This document shows positions 47,680 to 60,309 of a stretch of DNA of 64,000 nt, one piece after another (within the stretch, counting starts at the first letter, position 1; each line of letters opens with the position of its first letter). This stretch comes from Physella acuta. Taxonomy: Eukaryota; Mollusca; Gastropoda; Physidae. The position numbers and the translations under genes were made by a program. The DNA is taken from assembly GCF_028476545.1 (NCBI RefSeq), contig NW_026731933.1, positions 263,501-327,500 of the forward strand, read 5' to 3'. The notes under the pieces are model-generated. The model was not told the origin of the DNA. It saw nothing but the letters and a program-made list of their open reading frames with translations, and did not search any database.

Positions 47680-48140
47680 GTCTGGTGGTTGTGTTATAGG
47701 GTTGGTGTGGGGATATATTACAAGGGTTGTGTGGTGATATATTGTACGGTTTGTAGGGGTGAATATTATACGGTTGGGTTGGTGAAATACAATATGGTTT
47801 GTGTGGTTAGATATTATAGGGCGGTGTGGTTAAATATTATAGGAGTTGTGTGGTTAAATATTATAGGGGTTGTGTGGTTAAATATTTAAGGGGTTGTGTT
47901 TTATAGAGTTGTGTGGTTAAATATTATAGGGGTTGTGTTTTATAGGGGTTGTGTGGTTAAATATTATAGGGGTTGTGTTTTATAAGGGTTGTGTGGTTAA
48001 ATATTATATGGTTGTATGGTTAAATAATATACGATTTTTGTGGTTATGTAATATAGGACTTGAGTTTTTTAAATATAGACTTTATGTGGTTAAATAATGA
48101 GAGGTTTTGTGTTAAATATTAAAAGGTATGTGTGCTTAGA
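47680..48140. repeat. about 24-bp tandem repeat
   Basis: Units of GGTTGTGTGGTTAAATATTA type, diverged at both edges. Confidence 0.9.
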
Positions 48141-48399
48141 TATTAAATTGAACGTTGAAAGTATTTTTAAATATGAATATGTGCCTACATGTCGGACATA
48201 TACATAATAAATCTAACGTGAACGTATACATCAAGTACTGATGTATATGAATATGTACATACACTGTACATAAATGGATTCTAAAACATATAGCAGCCAG
48301 CTGACAACATATACAATTGTATGAATCAACTAACCTTTATACAAATACAATGTAAACATTAATCTTAAAATAAGTGAACAAACAAAGCAATAAATAAAA

Positions 48400-48862
48400 C
48401 ATTTAATGTTTTAAAAAAATGTATTACTTTGTACCCGAATTAAACTTTAACTACACTTTAATTAATTAAATTAATTTATTTATTAATGAAATGATGAGTG
48501 TTTACACTTTTATTTGAAATGTCCATAACAGCAGTTTATGTACTTGAATTAAACTAAAACTAAAATTGAATTAATAAAATTGATAAATTAATTAATGAAA
48601 TGATGAGTGTTTACACTTTTATTTAAAACCGACAGTCCAGTAATGTATATACCTGAATTAAACTTAAACTAAAATTTAATTAATTGAATTAATTAATTAA
48701 AGAAATGATGAGTGTTAACACTTTTATTTAAAACCGACTGTCCAACAGTTTATATACCTGAATTAAACTTAAACTAAAATTTAATTAATTGAACTAATTA
48801 ATTAATAAAATGATGAGTGTTTACACTTTTATTTGAAACCGACAGTCCGGCAGTTTATGTGC
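48400..48862. repeat. about 108-bp tandem repeat
   Basis: Four units containing GATGAGTGTTTACACTTTTA and TTAATTAATTGAATTAATTA. Confidence 0.9.
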
Positions 48863-49109
48863 CTAATCGCTGACAGTTCAGGGAAAACAAAGGGGAAGTA
48901 ATTGAACGTAACAACTCCCCTGTGTCCCCAACCCTGACCTTGATTATAGGTAATCAATCAACCCCGGGGTGGGGCGGATTAGTCGAGAGGTTCCCACGGG
49001 GGCGGGGGTGCGCGTGAAAGGTGTCACTGGGTACATATTGACCTGGGTGGCTGGTCAAAATAAAGGGGGTGGGGGGAGGCATTGTAGGGTTTTAATCGTT
49101 AATTGATTG

Positions 49110-49755
49110 TTAATTAGGTGGGTGGGGGTGAGTTGGTGTGGGTGATGGGTTTGGGGTGGGGTGTGTTGGTGTGAGTGAGTTTGTGTGCAATCTGGTGTCG
49201 ATGATTATGTGTATTCGTGTTTCTGCGTATGAGTTGGTGTGTGTGAGTTGGTGTTGGGTGATTTGGTACGTGTAATTTGGTGTTGGTGTGTTGGTTTTAG
49301 TGTGGGTGTGTTGTTGTATGTGTGTTGGTGTGGGTGTTGGTGTGGTTGTGTGGGTGTGGGTGTGTTGGTCTGTGTTTGGGTGTGTGGGTGTGTGGGTGTG
49401 TTGGTGTGGGTGTGTGGGTGTGTTGGTGTGGGTGTGTGGGTGTGGGTGTGTTGGTCTGTGTTTGGGTGTGTGGGTGTGTGGGTGTGTTGGTGTGGGTGTG
49501 TTGGTCTGTGTTTGGGTGTGTGGGTGTGTGGGTGTGTTGGTGTGGGTGTGTTGGTGTGGGTGTGTTGGTGTAGGTGTGTTGGTGTGGGTGAGAGTGATTT
49601 GGTGTGGGTGTGTTGGTGTGGATGTAGTTGGTGTGGGTGTGTTGGTGTAGGTGTGTTGGTGTGGGTGAGAGTGATTTGGTGTGGGTGTGTTGGTGTGGAT
49701 GTAGTTGGTGTGGGTGTGTGGGTGTTGGTGTGTGGGTGAGTTGGTGTGAGTGATT
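49110..49755. repeat. GGTGTGGGTGTGTT low-complexity array
   Basis: A TG/GGTG tract of over 600 bp with a 96-bp block (GTGAGAGTGATTTGG) repeated at its end. Open in three plus frames, not coding. Confidence 0.94.
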
Positions 49756-50029
49756 TAATATGGGCGAGAAGCTGCTCCGTTGAAGTTCTTTGTGATAAAA
49801 GACTGAGTGAGGTTGCAGTGGCTTAGAACGTGCATGTCTATTTTAACCGTGCTACTCTCAGGCGTTTATTCTCTCCCTCTCTCTCTCTCTCTCTCTGGGA
49901 AGTGGGAGGGGGGAGGCGAGAGATAACGTCTTACCACCACCACCACCCCCCCCCCCCCCCCATTCAGTTCAGTTTGGCACCGGCACCTGTCAAGGTGTGT
50001 TTAGGGGCAGCGTGACACGTATCTTTACA

Positions 50030-50230
50030 TTTCTCTGGGCATATCTCTGGGCAGATATGCGGACATATATCTAGACATACCTGATCATACATCTGAAAAT
50101 ACACCTGGTCAGATATCAGGGCGTATATTTTTATACGGCATATATCTGGCATATGTCTGGGCGTATATCTTGTCATACACCTTTACATATATTTTACTAC
50201 ATATCTGATCATAAATGTTTCTATTCATGG
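50030..50230. repeat. 17-18-bp degenerate repeat
   Basis: Units of ATATCTGGGCATATCT type, diverging rightward. Confidence 0.8.
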
Positions 50231-50639
50231 GTATATGTGTGCTGCTTCTCTCAATTCTCTTCTCCCCCCCCCCTTCCTTGCTCTCCTAAACAGAGTTGCT
50301 TTGCAATAACCGTTGTTTCTTTCATTTTTGTAAAAGCATAGCAATTTCAGCCCACCCCCCCCCCCTCCTTTCCTTCCAAGCACTCAACCGTCATTTTATA
50401 TTTCGTGAAATTAAGCATCGCACAAATACCGCTTTATTTTCTTGACCTTTGGAAGTTGAGGATACAAAAAAATATCTTCAATTTAAACTCGCGAAATTTT
50501 TTGTGTTTTGTTTTGTTATTATTGTGGTGGCTAGCGTAATGTCAATTAACTTGTTGAAAATTTAATGAAAAAAATAAACAACAAACTAGGACAACTCTCA
50601 TTCCGTCTTCACAAATGTGGTTAGAGCGAGTTTAGTGTG

Positions 50640-50762
50640 TTTCAGACAGGTCAAGAGGTTGTGTTTAAAGCGTTGTGTTTAGACAGGTCAAGATGTTGTG
50701 TTTAAAGCGTTGTGTTTACACAGTCAAAAGGTCGTGTTTGAAGCGTTGTGTTCAAGTTAAAA
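50640..50762. repeat. 38-bp tandem repeat
   Basis: Three units containing GACAGGTCAAGAGGTTGTG and TTTAAAGCGTTGTGTT. Confidence 0.9.
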
Positions 50763-50984
50763 CGTTTTTCTGTTTGCAATTTAGCAGTTTGAAAAAAAAT
50801 GATGAGGTAGTACATTTTTTTAACGTGTTTTTAAACGAACTCAATCAGCATTTGTGGTTAATTAGTTTGTGGTTAATTAGTTTAATGGTTGTGGGAGAGA
50901 TAAAGATAATAAAGTAACGGCGGGCCGTTGAGGTTTGAGGACTTTGTTGAGAGGGATTGTGTCAGTATGTAGTTTTGTTCGTTT

Positions 50985-51510
50985 GTTTATCAGTTTGTCA
51001 GTCTGTCGATCATTCAGCCTGCTTAGTATGTATGGTTGTAATGATGTCAGTAAGTTAGGTTGTCAGTGTGTATGATTGTCAGTCTGACAGTCAATTAATC
51101 TGTCAGGTTGTCAGTACGTTTGTTAGTTTGTCAGTTTGTCAGTCTGTCAATCTATCAGCATGTATGATTGTCAGTCTGACACCACAATACCCTTTTCCCC
51201 CCAAGCCAACACCACCCAAAAGAAACACATGAAACTGAAAAATCCACTCTACATAAACACGTTGAACTGTATAACCACTCACACTACATCACACGTCACA
51301 AACCCCACACATCAAACCCCACCCCACACCCCCACACTCCACATTATAAATCCCACATCCATAATCCTATATCAGGAACACCCAGACCTCACGTTACATC
51401 ACGAGTCCCACACCCCTAATCACAAACCCACACTTCACATATCAAACCACACACCCCGCATCACAAACCTCAAATCCCAAACTTCACATCACAAACCCTC
51501 ACACGTAAAA
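50985..51510. repeat. GTCAGTCTGT repeats then CACA-rich tract
   Basis: GTCAGT/GTCAATCTGTCAG units to about 51,180, then a C/A-rich tract with CATCACAAACCCCACAC words. Confidence 0.8.
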
Positions 51511-52036
51511 AGGATACTATATGCCACCCTTATCTAACCACCCCCACCTTTCGCACCTCCCTACCTCCAACATATACCTTTCCACAACCCCACCCCATGC
51601 ACCAACCCCCACACAATCATCCCCCACACAAGAAAGAAACACTGGTGTCAAGAAATGCTATGTGAAGGAAAACAGAACCGAGGCTTCAACTTGTTATTCT
51701 CTTCATTAGAAAAAAAAACAACAAAAAACTTAATTCAAAACGCAAACACGGAAAAAAAAAACGAAAAACGAAAAATTATCCCAATGTGATTTTTGCTGCA
51801 TGTAATTTTTTTAAAGGAAGATTCCGCGTGACGTCAGAAGGTTTAGCATAATCCACGCCGACGTTAGAAATTTTGTTCTAAGCAAATTTGACTTTAAAAA
51901 TATGGTTTTAAATCTGATTGATAACGCTGGCGAAAGGGCAAGGTTCACACGCCAAATGAAAGCTTAGCTGGCTAATGCTTGTCAATTGTTAATTAAAACA
52001 TCGTCATGATACATGAAAGCCTTCATCTTTATATTG

Positions 52037-52037
<1 letters not shown>

Positions 52038-52126
<89 letters not shown>
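52038..52126. repeat. (TA)n with palindromic edges
   Basis: TA run bounded by ATTGATTATA and TATAATCAAT, a perfect palindrome overall. Confidence 0.95.
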
Positions 52127-52589
52127 CAATAGACATTCAAACATATATCTTCACCATGGGAGATAATTTACAAGAAAAACATAATGTCTGACATCCGATA
52201 AAGACAATGTTTAGACAAGTTAGACAGCCCTCTTATATTAAGTCAACATCCTCGGTCCACTCATCCCTTTAACCATCAGACGCGAGACTGTTGCCCACCA
52301 TTACTATAAACACACGCCTCGATTAGTAGCCTCCGTGAGTAAATAAAGCGAAACAAATGAAGAGTTGTCGTTCTTGATGTTCACAGTACTTGGTTATTTG
52401 GATGGTGATTCTTTTTTTTTGTGTGGGTCGGTTGGGTCAGAGTTATTCCCCCGAGGGTGTCGGGCGTCTAGGAATGTATACGTCCACAGAACCGGTCCTT
52501 AGACAATAATCATGTCCTTATACGTAGGTCAGTTCTTTGCTTCGTGTGCGGCGTTACACAGGGGAGATTTATACACTACAATATAATAC

Positions 52590-52610
52590 TCTCTCTCTCT
52601 CTCTCTCTCT

Positions 52611-52657
<47 letters not shown>
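52590..52657. repeat. (CT)n(TA)n microsatellite
   Basis: CT run then TA run. Confidence 0.95.
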
Positions 52658-52659
<2 letters not shown>

Positions 52660-52844
52660 TAATGGAATATGTATATATAATGGAATACACTTCATGCCTG
52701 TCCTGGATGTGATTACGTATATATTAGTGGTTGTCAGACAAAAAGGTTTTAAATTGGGCATCAGATTCTAGCCGTCTCTTACTTCCCCCTCCTGTTTCCA
52801 TTGATGTCGGAAACAAAGTAGATAATTTTAAAGCTAACCCATCT

Positions 52845-53185
52845 GAAACGAGAATCCAACAAATATTTTAACCCATCTTTTACAAGAATGTAACACATTT
52901 TAACCCATCTTTTACAAGAATGCAACGAATATTTTAACCCTTCTTTTACAAGAATGTAATGCATATTTTAACCCATCTTTTACAAGAATGTAACGAACAT
53001 TTTAACCATTTAAAAGGAGAATGCAACGAATATTTTAACCCATCTTTTACAAGAATGTAACGAATATTTTAACCCATCTTTTACAAAAATGTAACGAATA
53101 TTTTTTAAGCCCATCTTTTACAAAAATGTAACGAATATTTTAACGCCCATCTTTTACAAGAATGTAACGAATATTTTAGCCCATC
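52845..53185. repeat. 34-bp tandem repeat
   Basis: About ten units with CCCATCTTTTACAAGAATGT and AACGAATATTTTAA. Confidence 0.93.
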
Positions 53186-53377
53186 TAACTTAATACTGCG
53201 GCCATCACCCTCTCTTTAACACAACGCCTTGCAACACAAAAAAAATTGTGTTGCATTTAACTCACATCAAAATGTAGTTATAATTTTTAAAACTATTCAG
53301 TATAGTTTTTAAACCCTTCACTTCAGAAATACTATAAACAAAGTATATTTTCCAAGAGGCTTATAGATCTACCTACA

Positions 53378-53600
53378 TTGTGTGTACACTCAAATATCAA
53401 ACCCAGCTCAACAACCATCGACATAAAACCCCAAACAAAGAAACCATTTTGTACCTACACTCAAATATCAAACCCAGCTCTACAACCATCGACATAAAAC
53501 CACAAACAAAAAAGCCATTTTGTACCTACACTCAAATATCAAACCCCGCTCTACAACCATCGACATAAAACCCCGAACAAAGAAGCCATTTCGCCCAGAC
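53378..53600. repeat. about 71-bp tandem repeat
   Basis: Three units with ACACTCAAATATCAAACCC and CAACCATCGACATAAAACC. Confidence 0.93.
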
Positions 53601-53849
53601 AACATAGCTCAGCTAATGAGTACCCTACAGGAGTCTAGCTCCCAAACAAGACGGCCATGCACCGCTAGAGGGAACAAACACAACCAGAGCTGTACCCGCA
53701 CGCGAGCTACCTTTTAACCTTAAGCTCCTTGATGAAATAACAGCTCTGTAGAGCAAACTAAGATCCGTTAAGCTGCAGCGGAGGTGGGAGCGTCGTGTTT
53801 TGTTTTCTGTCAACACGCAACTGACCGATCGGTTGTTGTCGCTTTGTGA

Positions 53850-54300
53850 TTGTTGGTGTGATGTGTAGTAGGCAGCTTGACTGGTGGATGGTTTAAAGAT
53901 GGATTACTTAAGGCGGTAAGATATTTAGTGGCTGTTGGTGTGATGTGTAGTGGACTGCTTGACTGGTGGATGGTTTAAAGATGGATGGTTTAAAGATGGA
54001 TGGTTTAAAGATGGATGGTTTAAAGATGGATGGTTTAAAGATGGATGGTTTAAAGATGGATGGTTTAAAGATGGATTACTTTAGGCGGTAAGATATTGGC
54101 TGTTGGTCTGATGTGTAGTGGTTTGCTTGACTAGAGGATGGTTTAAAGATGGATTACCTAAGGCGGTAAGAAAGTTTGTGGCTGTTGGGCTTATCTGTAG
54201 TGGACTGTTTGACTGGTGGATAGTTTAAAGATGGATTACTTCAGGCGGTAAGAAAGTTAGTGGCTGTTGGTCTGATCTGTAGTGGTCATCTAGTCTAGTA
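53850..54300. repeat. compound minisatellite with nested 16-bp units
   Basis: Longer units with GGCGGTAAGATATT and GTGGCTGTTGGTCTGATGTG contain a nested run of GATGGTTTAAAGATGG copied seven or more times. Confidence 0.9.
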
Positions 54301-54517
54301 AATAAGATGGACAACCCGACTTCTTAAGAAAGTAAATGAGCATGAGACAGTTCGTCCGGGTCTGTAGCTAAAAGGTTTTCAAGTTTCATTTTGAAAGATG
54401 GGCTTTACGACTTTTTGACGCATCAATGACGTTCGGTTACTTGTATGTTTGGACGGGTATAAGTTTCAAAGATAGACCATTCAAGACGTTTATCTCCATG
54501 CAAAGTTTGAGGGATAG

Positions 54518-54655
54518 ACGTCGTGGTCGGGCCGATAATGCTAATGGTTGCTAGACTGAAGATTCCTGAGTTTGAATCCCCGGTTATAAGAGGCTCGATA
54601 GCTGTGGACAGCAACTCATCTAGGAGAGAGAAAACTCGAGAAAATTAAGTCCAAT
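54518..54655 (+). repeat. SINE family B, copy 1
   Basis: tRNA-like head (box A TCGTGGTCGGGCC, box B GAGTTTGAATCCC) and a body with GGACAGCAACTCATCTAGGA, shared with 63,505-63,640. Confidence 0.72.
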
Positions 54656-55854
54656 ACTACAAAAGAGAACGAAGAAGAAGAGATAGAGAGATCAAGACGT
54701 CGATCTTCTGGTAAAACTTGATATTAAATTGTTAACAAAAAGAAGATTAGTTGTGTAGGTGTTGTGACGTTAAGCTCAAATTTCTAATTGTAGTAGTTTT
54801 TTTTTTAAAGTAACAAAAACATACACAAATAGCCGAGGCACTCTACATAAGTAAATAACAGAAGGTCGCGAGTTCAAATCTCTAAGATGTCCCTAGCGTA
54901 CAATGCTCATGAGAAAATAAGACCACCTGACAACATACTATCATATTCCTTTACACAATGTTTTTTTATTTTACTGATGTAAAGACGTATTCGCTGGAAC
55001 TCACCAAAACATTGAAAACTTGTGAACAGTTGGACATTGTGATGACCTGCTGCTATCATATCCATTGTGTACTTTTACTCAGAATACCTTTTACTGTTTT
55101 ACTTGTACGAATACATGCGCGATAAATTAACTTTAAACTTTTAAACACAGAAAGTTTTTTAACATTATGCATTTGCTGTCTGATAAAAAACGCAACCAAG
55201 TTTTAAATAAATAAATACTGAAAAATACTAAAAACTTTGAACATAAAATGTGGTTTTTTTTTTCTATTCTGGAAGATTTTCTTTGGATAAGTAGCGTGTT
55301 TTTTGTTTGGTGTTTGTTATAGGAAAACGAAACTAAGCTTTAAATTTATACAAAAATATGCTAAAAATTTTGAAGATTTTCTTTGGATAAGCAGCGTGAT
55401 TTTGTTTGTTGTATTTGTAATGTGACGTACTTGTGAACACTGCATGATTTTTCCTGATACCAAGGGACCAAACTCAGCTGAGATATGGACGGGAATTTAA
55501 AAACACGGACAACCCAGGCAGCTATACAAGATGTATGGCCACATCAAAAGTGTGCTCCAGAAAAAACAAAACATAAAAAATCGGGAGCAAATCAAAAATT
55601 TCTAATTTAAACCTAAACAAAAAAAATAAAAATAAAAAAATTGTCGAGGAAGAGAGATATAACCTGTTAAAGAAGTTGGCAGCCTGATACATTTTACACT
55701 TCCCTACCCCAAAAACAAATGAAATGAAATAAAAAAATTTCTAACATTTTTTATTTCGTATCTTTTTTTTCTAAAATTCCTTGTATTCTTACAATTCTGT
55801 TTTTTTAACATTAAAGAAAATATATAAATAAACCCAGGCCTCATTCACAAACAG

Positions 55855-55940
55855 GCGTCTATGTGGCCGAGTGGTGGCGCTCGTGTTAACAAACCAACAG
55901 GTTCGCGTTCGATTCCGTATGCTGACTCCTGGTTGACACG
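55855..55940 (+). repeat. tRNA-like SINE head
   Basis: Box A ATGTGGCCGAGTGGTGGCGC and box B CGTTCGATTCC at normal spacing. Leucine/serine-tRNA-like look, but stems do not close, so not called a tRNA gene. Confidence 0.5.
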
Positions 55941-55944
55941 TCAC

Positions 55945-57110
55945 CATACCGGAACAAAAGAAAAATTAATCCAAATACCAATAAACTAGATAGTTTCATC
56001 GATCGATTTTTTTCTTACTTACAATTTTATTTTACTCGAATATTCCCAGCGGCATCACACACATGAATTAAAAATGCAAACAAAACTAAATCAAGAATAC
56101 TTTTAATAACCCATTTCATTAATTACATTTTAACCCCCCCCCCCACCCCCCATGAATAATTTATCAATGCTGTGGTAACGTGATCTCAGTGATGAAATAT
56201 TTGTTTTATTTTAAGAGGATTTTACTTAAGCGAATTATGCTAACGAGAATGCGAGTGATTAGATGCGGGCCAACAACATGAACTATGAAAGTCCCCTCAT
56301 TCAAGGCAAGCCCTGACTATAAACAACCACTTATTCTTTACAACCCGACAAAGACAACTACAACTACCTTAACCCACCGTAGAGTTAAGCCACAACTACA
56401 TTAGTCAACCCTACATATAAGAATACATTTTACTAACCAACCCCAACAACCCCTCACCAACCAGCCCTCACTCACAACCCTTCAACAACCAGCCCATCAC
56501 TAGCCAATACCTCACTTCCAACCCCTGACCAACCCTTGACGAACCAACCCTCATCGGCCAAACCTTTATTAGCCAACCTCATCTACCCCCCACCAGCCCT
56601 TTAACAACCAACACCTAACCATCTACCCCTCACTAACCAGCCTCTCCAAATGAACACATTCCATATACACCACCCCATACCAGCCAACCCTCCTTCAGCA
56701 CATAATAAAACAACCCAAATAGACATACACTGACATCAAGCATTATCCAATCCGACACCAAGTAATCCTCTCAATAAAACTGATGACAATATAATAGAAA
56801 TCCATCCATACCAATACATATATCTCTCACATACATGCGATACGTATGTATAGAGTTTAGAAGAAAGGGCATTATGCAAATAGATATTGAGCCGCACAGG
56901 GGCAGCTGATGTAAAAATAATAAGACACATTGACGTAAAGAGCAGACGCCGAATGAGGTCGTCTGCTGGAAGAAAATCTCCCGTCACGACCCCCCCCCCC
57001 CCCCCATCAAACCACTCAAGGATTTCAGCTGTTGCAGATTTAGCGCCCCTTGACAGAGGAGATAGGAGGAGATTGGTATCCTAATGTACGTTACAAATCA
57101 GAAGTTCAGG
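55945..57110. other. no gene seen
   Basis: A CAACC-rich degenerate tract at about 56,400-56,720 and C runs; no exon recognised. Confidence 0.5.
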
Positions 57111-57119
57111 TGCATACAA

Positions 57120-57272
<153 letters not shown>

Positions 57273-57289
57273 ATACATAATACATTTGT

Positions 57290-58520
57290 AAGTTATAAGT
57301 TATAATTATTCTTTATTATTATAATTATTTCTTTCCCTTCTTTTTTTTTTTGACTTTTTAAGAGAATTTTAATCATCCATTACTTTCAGTGCATATTACT
57401 ATAACTCACAAATACTCAAATGTCTTTTTCTAACAACTTATATTAACTAATTTTCTATAAACATCATTTATAACCTGACTGAAAAAAAAAACACTAGCAG
57501 TATCTATAAACAAGTATTACAAGTATTAATAACATCTATGGCAGAGGCCATTTCCATTGGTTTGGTGGAGCTTGACCAACAAGAGGTTCCCATGGTTACC
57601 ACATCAGCATTTTACGAGCCAAGGATAACTCACTTTCAGCCTGCTTGATAACTTCTTCAATCTGTCCACAGATGATTTTACTTTCTAGTTTTGATACATC
57701 TCATTCTAATTTAACTAAACTTAAACGTTCATTAATAATTTGTTCCGTTTGTTTACGATATCCAGCATTACTAGGCATTTTCTGCAAAACTCCCAAAATT
57801 GTTAAACGCACTCATCGAATAATGATGCTGGCACACCCCAAAATTTGAAAGACCACCACGGTTTAATCGCATATTGTTTGAAGTGAAGAGTTGCAACTCT
57901 CCCGTTTTGCTACCAAAACACTTCTAATAAACAGTAGCAGTTCCAAATATCCAAATTAATATCAGCTTTTTAATATAGAGACGTGGTGTGGGTGTGGCCT
58001 GAATCGAGAGTGTATAAAATAAATTCCTGAAAACGAAAATTCAAACCCCAGGCCAAATTATCCTAACACAATGTAACAATTTTTTTTTCAGCCGAGCCGA
58101 AAAACCCAATCCAATATCCCCAGTCTGTCCGTTTATCCTAATGCCACAGAACTAATATATCTCTTATCTCGCCCCTTCTCTCTATCCCTTGTCCAATCGT
58201 TTTTTATCTCCCCTCTTATTTCCGATTATCTCCTCATCGTTTTGAAATAACTCTCTCACTCTTTTCTCTAAAATACTCTTCTCCGCCTCTTTCCTTTTAA
58301 AAACAATATTGCGATCTTTTAATTTTTTTTTTTTACAAAGTAATTGAGAAAGAAATTTGCGCATTAAAAAAAAAACGGAAATTTCCCATTTACTATGTAG
58401 TAAAGCGCGACTACTCGCTCTCGCCCCTCCCTACAACTCATTTATCTCCCTTTTTCTCCACTCCCGCTTATTTCCCCTTTCTCAACAAGTATAATCTTCC
58501 CGTACGCTGGCAGCTGTCTC
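57290..58520. other. no gene seen
   Basis: AT-rich sequence without recognised motifs. Confidence 0.5.
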
Positions 58521-58529
58521 CCCCACCCC

Positions 58530-58772
58530 CGGGGAAATATATGTCTAGTCTCTCTCGCATGGAGTCTGTTTTATAATGGTCTTCAGGATATACCTCTCTC
58601 TCCCTCACTAGCTCTCTCTATCTCTCAACATCCTTCACTCCATCTCTCTCTTTTTTCCCCATTTCTTCCCATCTCTCTCTACACTCCTCTCTCTTCGCCT
58701 TTCTTTCTTCCTCTCAAAACCCCATTTTTCTCTCAATCTCTCCCCATACCTGTCAGTCCCTACATCTTTCTA

Positions 58773-58822
<50 letters not shown>
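58530..58822. repeat. CT-rich tract
   Basis: Pyrimidine-rich region ending in about 45 bp of pure CT. Confidence 0.93.
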
Positions 58823-58825
<3 letters not shown>

Positions 58826-59644
58826 CCCCCATATTTCTCGAGCCTATTCGAGGTCTGGAATTATTCAACCGTGTCATGAAGCCTCCTCACGTTTGAGAAT
58901 AATTAACGTCTGAATACTCTAAAACATTCACTCACAACTTGCCCGTTCTTAATGGCACCCCCCCCCCCCATCCCCCACCACACAACTTCACCACTCATCC
59001 TTTCAACACACAGAAAACGGAGATTCCCGATCCAAAAATAAATGTTATTAAATTTTAAGCCCACTAGTACAGAGAAGCGAAAATCTACACATAAAGAATA
59101 TTACATTACAATTATAACTTTACTTTCAATTTTTAATGACCAACCATTTTTTTCCTTCTGTCCACCACCCCACATATCCCCCCTCCCCCCCCCCCCCCCC
59201 CCCCCCCCGCTAAAATCTGCTTAATTTGCGTGTAATTTAAAATATTTTTAAAAACAATTTTCATGACTACGTTTCACTTTACTTTCTCCACAACAAACCG
59301 AGACACAGTAGAAGACTTACACCCCGGCCCAACATCTTACAAATGTACTAGTCTGTGGTATTCCCTTTCCGAAATCGCCCCTAATTGCACTGGAAGGGAT
59401 TGCTTTCAACGGTATCAAGGCTTCGTTTCCAATTTTCTGGCATGGCCGTCCCCTGCTCTCTAGCACCGAGCTAAATATACACGAAGGTAATTGCGTTTTT
59501 TTTCCCAAGGAAGAAGTTTTGGTTTACTTTTGAAATGGCTCCCAGTAAATTTAATACCGGTTATTAAAAGCTAATTGGAAACAATTTTAGTCTTTTACTG
59601 ACATTCAGTACAATATGATTTCAAAAAATGTAATTGACACTATA

Positions 59645-59646
59645 TA

Positions 59647-59720
<74 letters not shown>

Positions 59721-59831
59721 TATATATATATATATATATATATAGTTATATATAAATATATGTATATATATGTTTATATATATATAAATATATGTATAAT
59801 ATTTATAATATAAATGTATATTTCCATGTAC

Positions 59832-59900
<69 letters not shown>
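59645..59900. repeat. (TA)n tract, interrupted
   Basis: Two TA runs around an AT-rich middle. Confidence 0.95.
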
Positions 59901-59902
<2 letters not shown>

Positions 59903-60169
59903 ATAGATTGAAGCCTCTTACATCATTTCTAAGTATATATACACTTCCGTATTTCCGTATGTCATTCTGTCCAATCATTGGTGGATCGTTCAGTCTGTCT
60001 TTTGTCTGTCTTAGAATTTGAAGAACTCTTCTTCAAACCAACACAGTATGTCTGTCTATACAACATCCCCTCCTGTCTCTCCTGTCCTTACAATTCGTAT
60101 TTAAACACTCATTTTAGGGAAAAAAATAAATATTTTAAACCGTGTGTGCTCATTATTATCTGTAGAGGG

Positions 60170-60300
60170 CGTTGGGTAAAAATTTCCCAGAATGCACAAG
60201 GTGCTCGACGCCATCTTGAGCCATCTTGAGCCCCGTAAACCACGTTGATTAAACCCCGTGAATCAGAGCTCTCCTGTCCCGGAGACGGACCGAGGTAAGG
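60170..60300. promoter_or_regulatory. SBS (Staf/ZNF143-like) plus YY1-like cluster
   Basis: TTTCCCAGAATGCAC at about 60,182 matches the 3' part of the SBS promoter motif. Two GCCATCTTGAG copies follow (YY1-type on minus, AAGATGGC). On the plus strand a splice-donor-like CCGAG|GTAAGG lies 70 bp further. These motifs normally sit at transcription starts of either direction. No transcript is visible, and the link to any gene is inference. Confidence 0.4.
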
Positions 60301-60309
60301 ACATCTCGA

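Noticed and set aside
55858-55935. tRNA gene
   Set aside because: Boxes A and B are present but the stems do not close; it fits a SINE head. The same holds for 41.4, 25.1, 25.3 and 34.7 kb.
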